Below, in pieces: positions 15,586 to 25,348 of a stretch of DNA of 59,077 nucleotides. Position numbers and translations under genes: made by a program. Under the pieces are notes generated by a model. It did no database searches. It saw only the letters and a list, made by a program, of their open reading frames with translations, and was not told the origin of the DNA. This DNA is from Verrucomicrobiaceae bacterium (GTDB lineage: Bacteria > Verrucomicrobiota > Verrucomicrobiia > Verrucomicrobiales > Verrucomicrobiaceae), in NCBI GenBank assembly GCA_027489965.1, contig JAIXZA010000034.1:1-59077 (forward strand). Direction: 5' to 3'. The stretch's first letter is position 1; the number at the start of each line of letters is the position of its first letter.

Positions 15586-18542
15586 TATTTCAGTGATCGA
15601 ATCGTCTGAAGCCCTTGCTCGGCGGTTTTGCGGGAACGGTCGTCGCTGAGCCATTCGAGGGCCTGGGTGAGGTCTGACTCGGCTTTTTTGGGGTTCTTGG
15701 CAATAAGGTGAGCTCGGCCTCTGATGAGATAGCCGTCGCCGCGTTTCCAGAAGGGCCACTTGGTGAGGTCTTCAGTGGCGAACTCGGTGATGACTTGGGG
15801 CACTTTGGATTGGGCGAGGAGGACTTGCATCAGAGCGGTCTTTTGCACGGCGGGGATCGGGATGCGGGCGGCGATGAACTCGGCTTGGGCGAAGTCTTTG
15901 AGCGCAGCGGCTGATACGGCGGCTTGTTCTAGTGCGATGGACTTTTGAAAGTCAGTAGGCTTGCCTTCGGCCAGAGCGAGATGGGCGGGGAGCGACTCGG
16001 CGGGCTGGCGGAGTTTAGCGGCTTCGCGCAGAGCGAGAACGAAGTCGGTGACGGTGGGATCAGCATCGAACTGATGCGAACGACCATCGAAGAAATACGC
16101 GAACTTCATGGGCTCGTGGAAAGTTGCGGTGCCAGTGGGCGAGAGGGCACTGAGTTCGGTGCCGTCTTCGCGTATGCGCTGGCGGCAGAGATTGATATGC
16201 CAGGGCAGGCTCTGCATGGGCTTGCGACCGATGACTTGATGCAGCGGGTCGTTCTCATCTTGCGTGACGGGGATGCGGATCTCGATGTCCCAATGGCCAT
16301 CCTTGATGTGCGTGGCGACTTCGGCTTTCGCATCCCAGCCAAACCACTGGCCGCGCGGTGCGCCGCGATCGAGATCGACGACGGCACCGGAGGGACTGAT
16401 GGCGATGCTATAATAGGAATGAGTTTCGGTAGCGATCTCGATCTCCACGGCATCGCCATACCAGATCGCTTGATCGCCGTTTTTCGTGACGGTGTTGTTG
16501 GGCTTTTCACCAGGGTGCTCATCGCAACGAATGGCAAAGCACACACTGCTTTCCTGCCATCCGGCCTTGTAGCTCGTGCCGAAGATGGGCTGGCGACCGG
16601 TCTGCAATTCGCGGAATTTGCCTGTGGCGGCAGCGGGGCATTTTTGCCAATATGCGTCATCGAGCTTGCCATCAATGACGATGCCCTTCGCATCGCCCAC
16701 GAGTCGCACGGCGGGCAGTGGACCGCGCTTCTGGCCGAGCTGCTGGGACTTCATGCGCATGCCTTTGAGGAAGTCGTCGATGAGGGCGATGCGTTTGCCA
16801 TAATCGCTCGCGGCATTGGCTTTTGACTGCGCTTTGGCGAAGAGATCAAGCACGGTGTCGGCCTTCGTTTTGTCTTCATCCATCGCGGTCCAGTTCGACT
16901 CGCAGTAGGTGAAGAAGTCGAGCATCTCCTGCTCGGCTGGGCCGTAAAACAGGTGGCAATACTCGCGAAACATCGCGTCCACATCTGCGTCCTTGCCGCC
17001 CCAATAACTGCGCGCGGTGAAGTAAACGAGGAAGTGATTGAAGCCGATGCCTACCTTGTCGAAATCATTGCGAACGGTGAGCCAGATGTCTTCGCCGAGA
17101 GCCTTGCCTTTGATGGCGTTCACGCTGTCGCCAATCGCGTGCGGTGCGAAGGAAGGCAGATACCAACCGCGATCGGTGAAGGGATAGTTTTCGAAGTTGA
17201 GGATGGGATTGCCCGTTTTCTTCATCCATGCGGCGCGCAGAGCCTCGGGTGCCGCTTCACCCTCGGCTTTGCTACCACCCTTGTTCATCGGCCTGCGTCC
17301 ACCGACGATGCCAACGATCACATTGGGCTCCAGTTTATCGATCTTCAGTGGTGGCAGAGTGTAGACACCATACGCGCAGTTCAGAACCTTCGCATGCGGA
17401 TGCGTCTTGCCGACTTCCTTCGCCACGCGATTGACGAAGTCCCACACATAATCGCTGAGCAGTCCGCGGTCATTGCGCTCGGGCGAGTCTTTACCTTTGC
17501 ACTTCTCGCACTGGCAGATGGAGGTGTAGCCGTCCGGCGGCATGATAGAGACGCTTTCCAAGTGGAATGTATCGAGCTGCGCACGCGCATAGCGCACGGT
17601 CTCGCGGAAAAGTTCATCATTCGAATAGCAAAGCTGATTCTTGCTAGAGCCGGGCGTGTAGTTGCGCTTGCCGCCGTAGATCGCAAACCACTCGGGATGC
17701 GCGGCGAAGGTGACGTCGTTGCCAGTCATCGTCGCCATGCCATGAGCGATTTGCAGCTTCTCATTGTTGCGGATGCCGAGGCGCATGGCCCACTTCGAGG
17801 TGTCAGGACCGGCCGTGGCGAAGCGGATGTTGAACTGCCGCAACGCGAAGTCCGGGCGGACAGTTTCATCGAGCTTCGGCAAAGGGATGGTCTTCATCGA
17901 AGGCAGCACCTCGCCCAACTCGCCAGGTAAATACCAACGCAAGCCGAGCTTATGCAGAAAGCCGCACACCGCATTGAAGCTTCCGCGTTCATCAAGGCCC
18001 CAGACATCGAGCGTTTCATTCTTCGCCGTGACAGCTCCCTCCGGCTTGCCGATGTCACCGGCCATTTTGAGCCGATACTTATACAAGCCCGGACCTGGCA
18101 TCCCCCAATGCGAGTCCGTGAGCTTTTCCCACTCCGCCTGAGCGCGCTTGATGTCGCCATTGTTCTGCGCAAAGGGAGCGATGGGCTCGAAGTCGCTGTC
18201 ATCACCGATCAGCGCCATCCAATCTTCACCCGTCGCCATGCGATACGCGCCATATTGCAAACCCTCCGCTTTGACTGGCGACTGCGCGCTGGCCCCGACG
18301 AAGATCTTCACGGCTTTACCCGTTGGCTCCGTAACGATGGGCAACCTCGCGCCACTGATCTTCACAATCTGATCCTGCAACTCCTGCGCCGCCAGTCTTG
18401 TGGAGCGCTGTGGTTTGTCGCTGATGACAATTTCAGCGCGCGGCTGACCGTCCTCGACGAGGAAGATGTCGGCGGCGTGAACGGAGCTGACGCAATCCGA
18501 TAGGACGGCCGCAGCGAGTAGGAGGAGGGCTTTGGTGGACAT
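15585..18542 (-). CDS. DUF4838 protein with CBM9-like domain and TPR-like tail (longer paralogue)
   Basis: A 985-residue exported protein starting at MSTKALLLLAAAVLS; eight extra codons upstream are in frame but lie before the signal peptide. Residues about 25-150 carry the GH67N/GH20b-like domain (STRLAAQELQDQIVKISG). DUF4838 follows, including CQCEKCKG. A CBM9-like sandwich spans about 620-810 (VIDGKLDDAYWQKCP, YGDAVEIEIATETHSYYSIAISPSG). The last 145 or so residues are helical and TPR-like (AHLIAKNPKKAESDLTQALEWL). It shares most of its layout with the shorter DUF4838 protein downstream but adds the TPR tail, which could dock partners. TAATG couples it to the sialidase-like gene. Confidence 0.78.
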   Translation of the reverse strand: MSTKALLLLAAAVLSDCVSSVHAADIFLVEDGQPRAEIVISDKPQRSTRLAAQELQDQIVKISGARLPIVTEPTGKAVKIFVGASAQSPVKAEGLQYGAYRMATGEDWMALIGDDSDFEPIAPFAQNNGDIKRAQAEWEKLTDSHWGMPGPGLYKYRLKMAGDIGKPEGAVTAKNETLDVWGLDERGSFNAVCGFLHKLGLRWYLPGELGEVLPSMKTIPLPKLDETVRPDFALRQFNIRFATAGPDTSKWAMRLGIRNNEKLQIAHGMATMTGNDVTFAAHPEWFAIYGGKRNYTPGSSKNQLCYSNDELFRETVRYARAQLDTFHLESVSIMPPDGYTSICQCEKCKGKDSPERNDRGLLSDYVWDFVNRVAKEVGKTHPHAKVLNCAYGVYTLPPLKIDKLEPNVIVGIVGGRRPMNKGGSKAEGEAAPEALRAAWMKKTGNPILNFENYPFTDRGWYLPSFAPHAIGDSVNAIKGKALGEDIWLTVRNDFDKVGIGFNHFLVYFTARSYWGGKDADVDAMFREYCHLFYGPAEQEMLDFFTYCESNWTAMDEDKTKADTVLDLFAKAQSKANAASDYGKRIALIDDFLKGMRMKSQQLGQKRGPLPAVRLVGDAKGIVIDGKLDDAYWQKCPAAATGKFRELQTGRQPIFGTSYKAGWQESSVCFAIRCDEHPGEKPNNTVTKNGDQAIWYGDAVEIEIATETHSYYSIAISPSGAVVDLDRGAPRGQWFGWDAKAEVATHIKDGHWDIEIRIPVTQDENDPLHQVIGRKPMQSLPWHINLCRQRIREDGTELSALSPTGTATFHEPMKFAYFFDGRSHQFDADPTVTDFVLALREAAKLRQPAESLPAHLALAEGKPTDFQKSIALEQAAVSAAALKDFAQAEFIAARIPIPAVQKTALMQVLLAQSKVPQVITEFATEDLTKWPFWKRGDGYLIRGRAHLIAKNPKKAESDLTQALEWLSDDRSRKTAEQGLQTIRSLK

Positions 18543-18566
18543 GAGGGTTGAAATGGAAAAGACCAA

Positions 18567-19481
18567 TCAGGGAAAGAACGGGAACAGCACTTTGATCTCT
18601 TCCGGCTTTGGCTGGCGTCCGTATTCGCAAATTTCAAAGGCCTCGGCGAACTTTACGGCAGCGCCTTTCTCGGGGCCATACCATTTGATGAGGCTATCAC
18701 GAAACTGGTTCGCCTCACCACCCTGACGCCTGACCCAGCGCTCGCGCAGCCATGCCTTGCGGGCTGCTTCATCGGTGGACGGCGGGACTTTGGCTACATG
18801 CTGTTCGCTGCCGCTGGCTCCACCTTCGTAGTGCTGCGAAGGCATCTCATGAATAGCGGTGAGCTTTTGATCAAAGACATCATCCACCGAGACGATGATG
18901 TCTGCCTTAAAGGGATAGGGCTTCTGGAAGCCGTCGCTCGAATAGAGAAAGAGCGGGTTCTTCTTCAAGGGTGGCACATCGCTGCACACATAGGGCACGG
19001 TGACCATGAAGGCCGCATCCTGGATGAGCACGCCGACGTAACGATGGTCAGGATGATAGTCCCACGGACGATGCGCGATGACAATGTCCGCCCGCCACTC
19101 GCGGATGATGCGAATGATCTTCTGCCGGTTCTCCAGCGAAGGCATCAGTTCGCCATCGTGAATGTCGAGCACCTGCGTCTCTGCGCCGATAAGGGCATCC
19201 GCTTTCTTCACTTCTGCGAGCCGCCGCTGCGCGAGCGGTCCACCCGCCGACTGCCAATGACCGATGTCGCCATTGGTCACAGACACAAGCTTCACGTGGT
19301 GGCCGAGTTTGATCCACTTAGAAGCTGTGCCGCCTGAAGTGTATTGAGCATCATCAGGATGCGCGCCGAAGACAATGATGCGCAACTTGCCATCGTCGCC
19401 CTCGGCTCGGGCGATGGCGGGAAGCATGAGATTGAGCGACAGGAGCGCGGTGACGCAGCTAAGTAATGAACTGATTTTCAT
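18567..19481 (-). CDS. PIG-L family N-deacetylase (LmbE-like), exported
   Basis: A 304-residue protein with a signal peptide from MKISSLLSC to about ARAE. The family motif AHPDD is at residues 40-44 (VFGAHPDDAQY), and a second metal site HPDH occurs in DYHPDHRYVG. PIG-L enzymes are zinc-dependent and remove N-acetyl groups from GlcNAc-containing compounds; classical members are cytoplasmic or ER-bound, so export here points to extracellular glycan as substrate. The start is chosen for the signal peptide. The gap from the SGNH-sialidase gene before it is 44 bases and the gap to the DUF4838 gene after it is 24. Confidence 0.85.
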   Translation of the reverse strand: MKISSLLSCVTALLSLNLMLPAIARAEGDDGKLRIIVFGAHPDDAQYTSGGTASKWIKLGHHVKLVSVTNGDIGHWQSAGGPLAQRRLAEVKKADALIGAETQVLDIHDGELMPSLENRQKIIRIIREWRADIVIAHRPWDYHPDHRYVGVLIQDAAFMVTVPYVCSDVPPLKKNPLFLYSSDGFQKPYPFKADIIVSVDDVFDQKLTAIHEMPSQHYEGGASGSEQHVAKVPPSTDEAARKAWLRERWVRRQGGEANQFRDSLIKWYGPEKGAAVKFAEAFEICEYGRQPKPEEIKVLFPFFP

Positions 19482-19525
19482 CGTGTGTGTTTTGTGGAGG
19501 GTGATGGTGTGCTGTGGCCTACCAT

Positions 19526-21331
19526 TCATCGGCCGACATTCTCTATTAAGGCCGACACCGAAATGCGGAGGTGTCGGGCACGGGGGAAGTTCCAGCCCTT
19601 GGGCACGTTGTGGTAACCGATCCAGAGTTCGCCGGGCTCGATCTCGATGACGAACGGGTAAGTGGCTCCTCCGGGGGTGCCTTTGGCCACGTTCAGGGAG
19701 GGCGTCCAGGTTTTGCCTTCGTCGGCGGACAAGGCGAGGTGCAGTTCGGTCCGCTTCTTTTCAGCGCGATTCCACACGAGTGCGATGCGCCCATCAGAGA
19801 TTCGCGTGAGATGTCCAGGGGCGGAAGTGGCGTCGATGGTGGTCGCCTTGGCCTCGGACCAGGTCTTGCCGCCATCGGTGGAAAAGGATTCCCAGAAGAA
19901 CTTGCGCGAGGTGCGGATGAGCATCCACACGCGACCGTCTTTTAACTCGATCACGCAGGGCTCCAGGGCACCTTCGTGGTCGCCCGCACCGCCGATGTCG
20001 ATGTCATTGCTGAGGCTCCACGACTTGCCACCATCGGTGGACACAGAGGTTTGATTCACGAGCCGGCCGGGGTCGTTCACATAGTGCGAATACGGCACGA
20101 TGAGATGCCCGTCGCGCGTCTCGATGGCTCCGTTGCTCGCGCCGGTGTAACCTTTGAAAATCATTTGCGGCTCACTCCAGGTCACGCCGTTGTCGCTACT
20201 GCGCGTGGTCCATAGGTCGCTCTGCGTTTCTGCCGCAGGATTCACACCTTGCCATTTCCACGTCTTGAAGCCGAGGTAGAACACATGGAGCACGCCATCG
20301 CGCGTGGTGAGCACGGAGGGATGTGATGGCTGACAGTCCGGATGCCGCGCAATCACGCTCTCGGACGACCACATCTTGCCACCGTCCTTGGTCAAGCGAC
20401 CCGCGATCCAGGTCTTGCCAGGCTTGCTGTAATAGCCCGTCGGCGTGGAATACACTGCGATTACCGCTCCGTCCTTCATACGTGCGAGTCCGCAGCCGAG
20501 CACGGCGGGATTGGGCGAGCCGTGTGTGATGTCAGTGCAAAGAGGATGGATCGTCACGAACTCGCCACTGGCTTTCCATAGAGGGCCTTCGGTGATGGGG
20601 AGGCTGTGGGTTTTTGCCAACACAAGGATGCGCTCGCGCAAAAGGTCGGCCTCGGTGCGATGGCCGTCATCATTGGGGTGCATGCCATCGGAGAGCAGCG
20701 AGTCCACAGTCACGCCGCGCTTCTGCGCCTGTTCGACAAACGCCTGCTGCATATCCAACAACTCCGCACCTTCATCAAGCGCGACGCGACGAGCAGCTTC
20801 GCAATACGGCGCGAGTGGGGCGTTGAATCCCTCCACGTTCTCAGGCTGATAGGGAGGCTTGCCATACATTTCCTTCAGCTTCGGCGTCCAACGCAGCGGA
20901 TTGGAAGTCATCAGCACCACTCGTGTGTTCTTGGATTTCAATGTCTGAACGAAATACCGCAGGTTCGCCTCATAGCGTTCCAGAGAAACCCTCGGCTCTA
21001 TAGCGGGCAGCGACTTCCACACATCCACCGCTGCGTCATTGATGCCAAACTGGATGATCGCGATCTGCGGATGATGCGTCATCACGTCCTGCTCGAAACG
21101 CTTGCGGGCCATCTCCGTCGTGTTGCCGGGCACACCCGCATTGATGACTCGGACATTGCGCAATTCTTCTTGCAACACCGAAGCATAAACCGTCGTGGAA
21201 CCCCGTACCGCAGTGGTCGAGTCTCCAAAGGCCACGATGGTGACGGGCTCGGCCAACGGCACATCGGCGGCAGGCAGCAGGGCGAGAGGTGCGTGCAGTA
21301 TTGCGGCGATGAGTATGATGGTGTGTTTCAC
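19526..21331 (-). CDS. SGNH esterase fused to sialidase-like propeller
   Basis: A 601-residue protein. There is no ATG before the signal peptide, and GTG at 21331 (VKHTIILIAAIL) is the best start, 28 bases after the previous stop. Residues about 28-225 are an SGNH/GDSL hydrolase: FGDSTT with candidate Ser38, INAGVPGNTT, IIQFGIND and DGMHPNDDGH. Residues about 250-601 form a BNR/sialidase propeller with Asp-boxes SSDNGVTW, STDGGKSW, STDGGKTW and SADEGKTW. De-acylation and side-chain removal would thus be joined in one exported enzyme. Sialic acid itself need not be the substrate. Confidence 0.8.
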   Translation of the reverse strand: MKHTIILIAAILHAPLALLPAADVPLAEPVTIVAFGDSTTAVRGSTTVYASVLQEELRNVRVINAGVPGNTTEMARKRFEQDVMTHHPQIAIIQFGINDAAVDVWKSLPAIEPRVSLERYEANLRYFVQTLKSKNTRVVLMTSNPLRWTPKLKEMYGKPPYQPENVEGFNAPLAPYCEAARRVALDEGAELLDMQQAFVEQAQKRGVTVDSLLSDGMHPNDDGHRTEADLLRERILVLAKTHSLPITEGPLWKASGEFVTIHPLCTDITHGSPNPAVLGCGLARMKDGAVIAVYSTPTGYYSKPGKTWIAGRLTKDGGKMWSSESVIARHPDCQPSHPSVLTTRDGVLHVFYLGFKTWKWQGVNPAAETQSDLWTTRSSDNGVTWSEPQMIFKGYTGASNGAIETRDGHLIVPYSHYVNDPGRLVNQTSVSTDGGKSWSLSNDIDIGGAGDHEGALEPCVIELKDGRVWMLIRTSRKFFWESFSTDGGKTWSEAKATTIDATSAPGHLTRISDGRIALVWNRAEKKRTELHLALSADEGKTWTPSLNVAKGTPGGATYPFVIEIEPGELWIGYHNVPKGWNFPRARHLRISVSALIENVGR

Positions 21332-21359
21332 GGCCGAAATATGAGAGGCGAAAAATGGT

Positions 21360-22331
21360 TCATTGGTCTTTGGCGTAGGCGCGGAAAATCGCGTCCAGCG
21401 CCTCGGTCGTCGGCTGGCCTTTGGCGAAGTAGAAGCGATACCGCAGCGTGAGACTGTCGCCTTTTTTGATCGTGTAGTCACCAGCGCCCACAGGCTTGTC
21501 GGGCTCGAAGTCGTGCAGGCCAAAGGGATTCACGGCGAAGAGTCCGTAGTCGCGCGCATGCCAAGTGGTGGGCGAGCGGAGGTTGCTCGGGTGGCTGAAG
21601 ATGACGACAGCGACGGGATTCCCGTTTGGATCGGGGCCATGGTAGCAGACCCAGTTCGCGTGCTTGCCCCAGATATCGCGATCACTGACGCCGTTGCTGT
21701 TGAAGGCTTGTCCGGTGGATGGGCCGGTGCTCACGCCGCTCTTGCTGCTGTTCAGGCTGAGTGATGGGCAGAGGCGCAGGGCCATGGTGCCTTCTTTGGT
21801 ATCGCCGATAAGGACATCGCCCTCACTGGCCTTCAGTGTGATGTCGAAATCGAGCGTCTTCTCGCCTTCGGGAAGCGCGGTGATGGAGATGCGGCGCTCA
21901 TCGGTCATGACAATCTTTTTGTCGGGTCCAATCCACTGCGTCGATGCCGTGAAGTGCCCTTGATTGCTTACCGCATGCACATCCGTGAAGCCGGAGTGAA
22001 CTTGTTTACCAAACACCTGATACTCAGCCCAAAAGTTGATCTCATTGATCCGCGAATGCCCAAACCAAAGTGAACGATGATGCGGATGATCCATAAACAT
22101 CGCCTCGCTCGGCACATCCTTTTTCATCGGAAACTCCCGCGACACATTGACGCCGCCCGCACCGATGAGCGGATACATATAAGGCCGCGCCACCTCTTGG
22201 GTGATATACTCGGTGAAAAGCAGCCCATCGATCCCGACGCTCATGCCTGCATCGCTGGTTTTCAGTGAGACGGTTTGAGCATGAGCGAGCAGAGGCAATG
22301 CGAGAAGGGTGGTGATGAGTGTGCGCTTCAT
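21360..22331 (-). CDS. PmoA-like protein (DUF6807), exported
   Basis: A 323-residue protein with a signal peptide from MKRTLITTLLALPLLAHA. The body matches the DUF6807/PmoA-like family common in Verrucomicrobiota and Planctomycetota: RPYMYPLIGAGGVNVSR, then DHPHHRSLWFGH, and a late DYGLFAVNPFGLHDFE. Despite the database label, there is no reason to link it to methane oxidation. Conserved histidines suggest metal or sugar binding. It lies inside the glycan operon with 13 bases to the gene before it and 28 to the gene after. Confidence 0.75.
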   Translation of the reverse strand: MKRTLITTLLALPLLAHAQTVSLKTSDAGMSVGIDGLLFTEYITQEVARPYMYPLIGAGGVNVSREFPMKKDVPSEAMFMDHPHHRSLWFGHSRINEINFWAEYQVFGKQVHSGFTDVHAVSNQGHFTASTQWIGPDKKIVMTDERRISITALPEGEKTLDFDITLKASEGDVLIGDTKEGTMALRLCPSLSLNSSKSGVSTGPSTGQAFNSNGVSDRDIWGKHANWVCYHGPDPNGNPVAVVIFSHPSNLRSPTTWHARDYGLFAVNPFGLHDFEPDKPVGAGDYTIKKGDSLTLRYRFYFAKGQPTTEALDAIFRAYAKDQ

Positions 22332-22344
22332 GCAATGAGTGTGT

Positions 22345-23478
22345 TCATCTATTTTGCTGTAACCACGACTTGAGCCATGAGTAAAAACTCGCGCCAATCT
22401 GTGCGTAGCCGCTGGGGTTGGGATGGACGCCATTATTGACTGGGTAGCCATCGAAAGGGTCGATGTTCAACTCGACAGGCACAAGATGGATGCCATCCCG
22501 CTCGCGTCCGCCAAAACGCGAGATCATTCTTTGCACCAGGCGATGCTGAATGCGCTTCCAGCCCCAGCGATGGTAGTTGCCATGGTAGTTGGCCTCAAAG
22601 CCGGACTCCCGTGCGTTCGGTGCAGCAGTCAACCCGACAGCAAGGGCAGCATGCGGAGCCGCTTCATGAAACGCAGCGAGGAGCTTGTCCGCATGGTCGA
22701 GCGCCCCATCGATGTGTTTGAGCATCGCTGTCGGATCATCGGGCTTCGCCCCAAAGCAATCATTGATACCGAGCAGGAAGATCACCACATCAGGCGGTTG
22801 GTTGTCACAGGACTCCCGAAAGTAGCGCGACAGATCGAAGACTCCTTTGCCCGACTCATCGGCAAAGATAAACGGGCTGGTACTCTTGCGAGCGAGCGGA
22901 CCTGCGGTCACGCCTGCGGTCTTTGGGTCGAACTTCTTCAGAAAGTTCGCCCATGTCCATCCGCCATAGCCTTCATGCGCGACGCCGGATTTCGCCGCGA
23001 CAGGTTTGTGGGTACCTAGCATCGTCCACTGCGGATTACCTAGCTCACCGAGCAGCCGTGCGATTTCATTTGGGTAAAGCGTAGCGTGAGTGAGGCTGTC
23101 ACCGACGATGAGCATTCGCAGGCGGCGATTCGCACCTGCCGAGCGCGCGGCCACCGCCAGCACGGTCTTCGCCTGTTGCAGCACGTTACCTGTGTCGTCC
23201 TTGACCGTGACTGTCATCGCGTGGTCGCCGACATCGCCATCCGTGGGTGTGACCGTCCAGCGTCTCGCCTCTATCTTGCCAATGTCGCACCTCACCTCAT
23301 AGCGATAGCTCTCCGGCGTCTCGGTGAGCACTACATTGTCGAAATACAAGCTCATGGGCACACCTGGCGTGGCATACCAGCGCGGAGGCAGGGTGAGTGC
23401 CAAGGAGGATTCACCGGCAATGAGCGCAGTCAGCGGAGCGAGCAGCAGGGCACTGATCAGTGTTAATGCCGGGTTCAT
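22345..23478 (-). CDS. SGNH/GDSL hydrolase, exported
   Basis: A 377-residue protein with a signal peptide (about residues 1-21). An N-terminal beta-rich domain (about 25-115) precedes the SGNH domain: VGDSLTH with candidate Ser128, GYGGWTWANFL (Gly block), LGINDCFG (Asn block) and NNGVHPNPSGY (Asp/His block). All four family blocks are present, so it should be an active esterase, probably on acylated sugars. It is second in the operon, 21 bases after the amidohydrolase gene. Confidence 0.82.
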   Translation of the reverse strand: MNPALTLISALLLAPLTALIAGESSLALTLPPRWYATPGVPMSLYFDNVVLTETPESYRYEVRCDIGKIEARRWTVTPTDGDVGDHAMTVTVKDDTGNVLQQAKTVLAVAARSAGANRRLRMLIVGDSLTHATLYPNEIARLLGELGNPQWTMLGTHKPVAAKSGVAHEGYGGWTWANFLKKFDPKTAGVTAGPLARKSTSPFIFADESGKGVFDLSRYFRESCDNQPPDVVIFLLGINDCFGAKPDDPTAMLKHIDGALDHADKLLAAFHEAAPHAALAVGLTAAPNARESGFEANYHGNYHRWGWKRIQHRLVQRMISRFGGRERDGIHLVPVELNIDPFDGYPVNNGVHPNPSGYAQIGASFYSWLKSWLQQNR

Positions 23479-23499
23479 AGCAGTAAGTAGATAGACGGG

Positions 23500-25236
23500 T
23501 TACTTGCTCATCTCAGCGGCCCAAATCGGCTTTCCGTCCAGCCACGTCCCGTACACTTGGGTGGTCTTGAGATCATCGAGCGGACAGGTGAGCACGTCGC
23601 GGTCGAGGATGATGAAGTCGGCGCGTTTGCCGACTTCGAGGGAACCGAGTTCTTTTTCGAGGAACAGGACTTTGGCGTTGTTGATCGTGTAGAGCCGAAT
23701 CGCTTCTTCGCGTGTCAGGCCGCCTTCGAGATGAAGCGGCTCGTCGAGGTAGCGGCATTCTCTAGAAACGGCAATCCACATGCCGAGCCAAGGATTGTAG
23801 GGATTGATGGAGCGCAGGCTGCCGATCTTCTGCATGTGATCGCTACCGCCGCCGACGGCTACTTTGGCATCAAACAGCGCGCGCAGTGGCTGGAAGCGGC
23901 TCATGCGTTCATTGCCAAATTGCTTCAACAGGGTGGCACCGTCGAGGTGGAACCAAATCGGCTGCATGTCGATCACTGCACCGAGCCGAGCGGCATGCGC
24001 GATGCTTTCCGGCGTCATGAAATTGCAGTGCGTGATGCATGGGCGCGATTCGCGGATCGACGTGTCTTGATTCACCTCATCATAGGTATCGAGCAGCAGT
24101 TTCACCGCTCCATCACCGACGCTATGCGCGGTGAACTGCAACCCAGCGCTTGCGACCTTGCGCACCATCTTCGCCAGATGCTGGCTCGGGGTGCGCTGAA
24201 CACCGCGGTAGTCCTTATCCGTGATGCCATAGATGCGGCTCACTCCCCACGGTTCCTGCATCAGCGCACTGCCAGTGAGCATACCTCCATCGAGCCAGAT
24301 CTTGGTGCCGATGATTTGCAGCATCGGGTCCGGCTTTGTCAGTGGGTGCTTGATGATTTCATCAATGGCCTGCTCTGTGGTGCGCCACAAGCTGCCAGTG
24401 GAAAACGTGTGCGACAGGCGAAGTCGAACGGTCAACGTATGCGTGTCGCGTAGTGACTGATACACTTCAATGTTGCCCCGACTGGCACCACGATCCGCGA
24501 TGGTGGTGAAGCCGACGCTGTTATAGTCGGAGAAGAGTTTCTTCACGAGATCGCGTGTTTGCGTTGCGTCCGGCTTTTTGCTAAGCGCCTTTGCGTCGAT
24601 CTTCGGACTGAACGCATGCATCAGCCCTGTCGGCTCGCCTTTCTCATCGAACACGACGATGCCTGTAGAACCCGCAGGCACTTTAAAGTTACGATCAATG
24701 CCCGCTAGTTTAAGCGCGAGTGAGTTCAGCATCGAATCCGGCCCGGTGCTGAACTGCACAGGATGCTTCGGGGCCACGCGATCCAGTTCTTCCCTTGTGG
24801 GGTAGCGCTGCTCCTTCAGACGCGTGATGAATACCTGCGCAATGCCAATCAGTGAACCTTCAGGCAAGGCCTTCGCTCGGCTAGCAATGTAATCGAGCAG
24901 TTGCGGAATGTCTTCGATATCAGGCACCGGATGATCGAACTCCATCGTCGCCGCGCCGACTGGATGCGAATGAGAATCCATCAGCCCCGGCAGGACCATG
25001 CGCCCACCGAGATCCACGCGCTTTACCTCCTCATGTTCTGTTGCCAGTGCCTTTGCCTTATCACCCAGAGCAACGATGCGTTCACCCTCCACAGCCATGG
25101 CATCGGTGATGGTGAAAGCCTCGTCCACCATGACAATCTTGCCGTTGGTGAAAATCGTGAGCGACTCGGCGTGGAGGGTGACCGGTGATGTGATCAGCAA
25201 GGCTGCCGTGAATTGGAAAAAAGTTCTGGTGGGCAT
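23500..25236 (-). CDS. YtcJ-like amidohydrolase family protein, exported
   Basis: A 578-residue protein starting at MPTRTFFQFT with a signal peptide to about LHA; a TTG four codons upstream is less likely. The metal motif is DSHSHP (His89, His91), followed later by THCNFMTPESIAH and GGSDHMQK. This is the amidohydrolase-3 (COG1574) branch, which acts on N-acyl or cyclic amides. Export is unusual for the superfamily but fits an operon of secreted enzymes. It is the first gene of the run ending at 8960, with a candidate promoter about 110 bases upstream. Confidence 0.82.
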   Translation of the reverse strand: MPTRTFFQFTAALLITSPVTLHAESLTIFTNGKIVMVDEAFTITDAMAVEGERIVALGDKAKALATEHEEVKRVDLGGRMVLPGLMDSHSHPVGAATMEFDHPVPDIEDIPQLLDYIASRAKALPEGSLIGIAQVFITRLKEQRYPTREELDRVAPKHPVQFSTGPDSMLNSLALKLAGIDRNFKVPAGSTGIVVFDEKGEPTGLMHAFSPKIDAKALSKKPDATQTRDLVKKLFSDYNSVGFTTIADRGASRGNIEVYQSLRDTHTLTVRLRLSHTFSTGSLWRTTEQAIDEIIKHPLTKPDPMLQIIGTKIWLDGGMLTGSALMQEPWGVSRIYGITDKDYRGVQRTPSQHLAKMVRKVASAGLQFTAHSVGDGAVKLLLDTYDEVNQDTSIRESRPCITHCNFMTPESIAHAARLGAVIDMQPIWFHLDGATLLKQFGNERMSRFQPLRALFDAKVAVGGGSDHMQKIGSLRSINPYNPWLGMWIAVSRECRYLDEPLHLEGGLTREEAIRLYTINNAKVLFLEKELGSLEVGKRADFIILDRDVLTCPLDDLKTTQVYGTWLDGKPIWAAEMSK

Positions 25237-25348
25237 GATTGGAATCAAAAAAAAGTGAATGAGCCCTCATCCGATGAACCCAAAGAGAATGATGACTATT
25301 GATAAAAGAATGACCAAAAAACAAAACCGTCCATCTCGGCAAATAATC

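Noticed and set aside
15945..17930. Long plus-strand open frames of about 290-325 codons
   Set aside because: Antisense to the longer DUF4838 gene; low-complexity translations without signals.
21360..22331. Methane monooxygenase subunit (PmoA) reading of the DUF6807 gene
   Set aside because: Only the family nickname suggests it; the protein is exported and soluble, and no other methane-oxidation gene is present.
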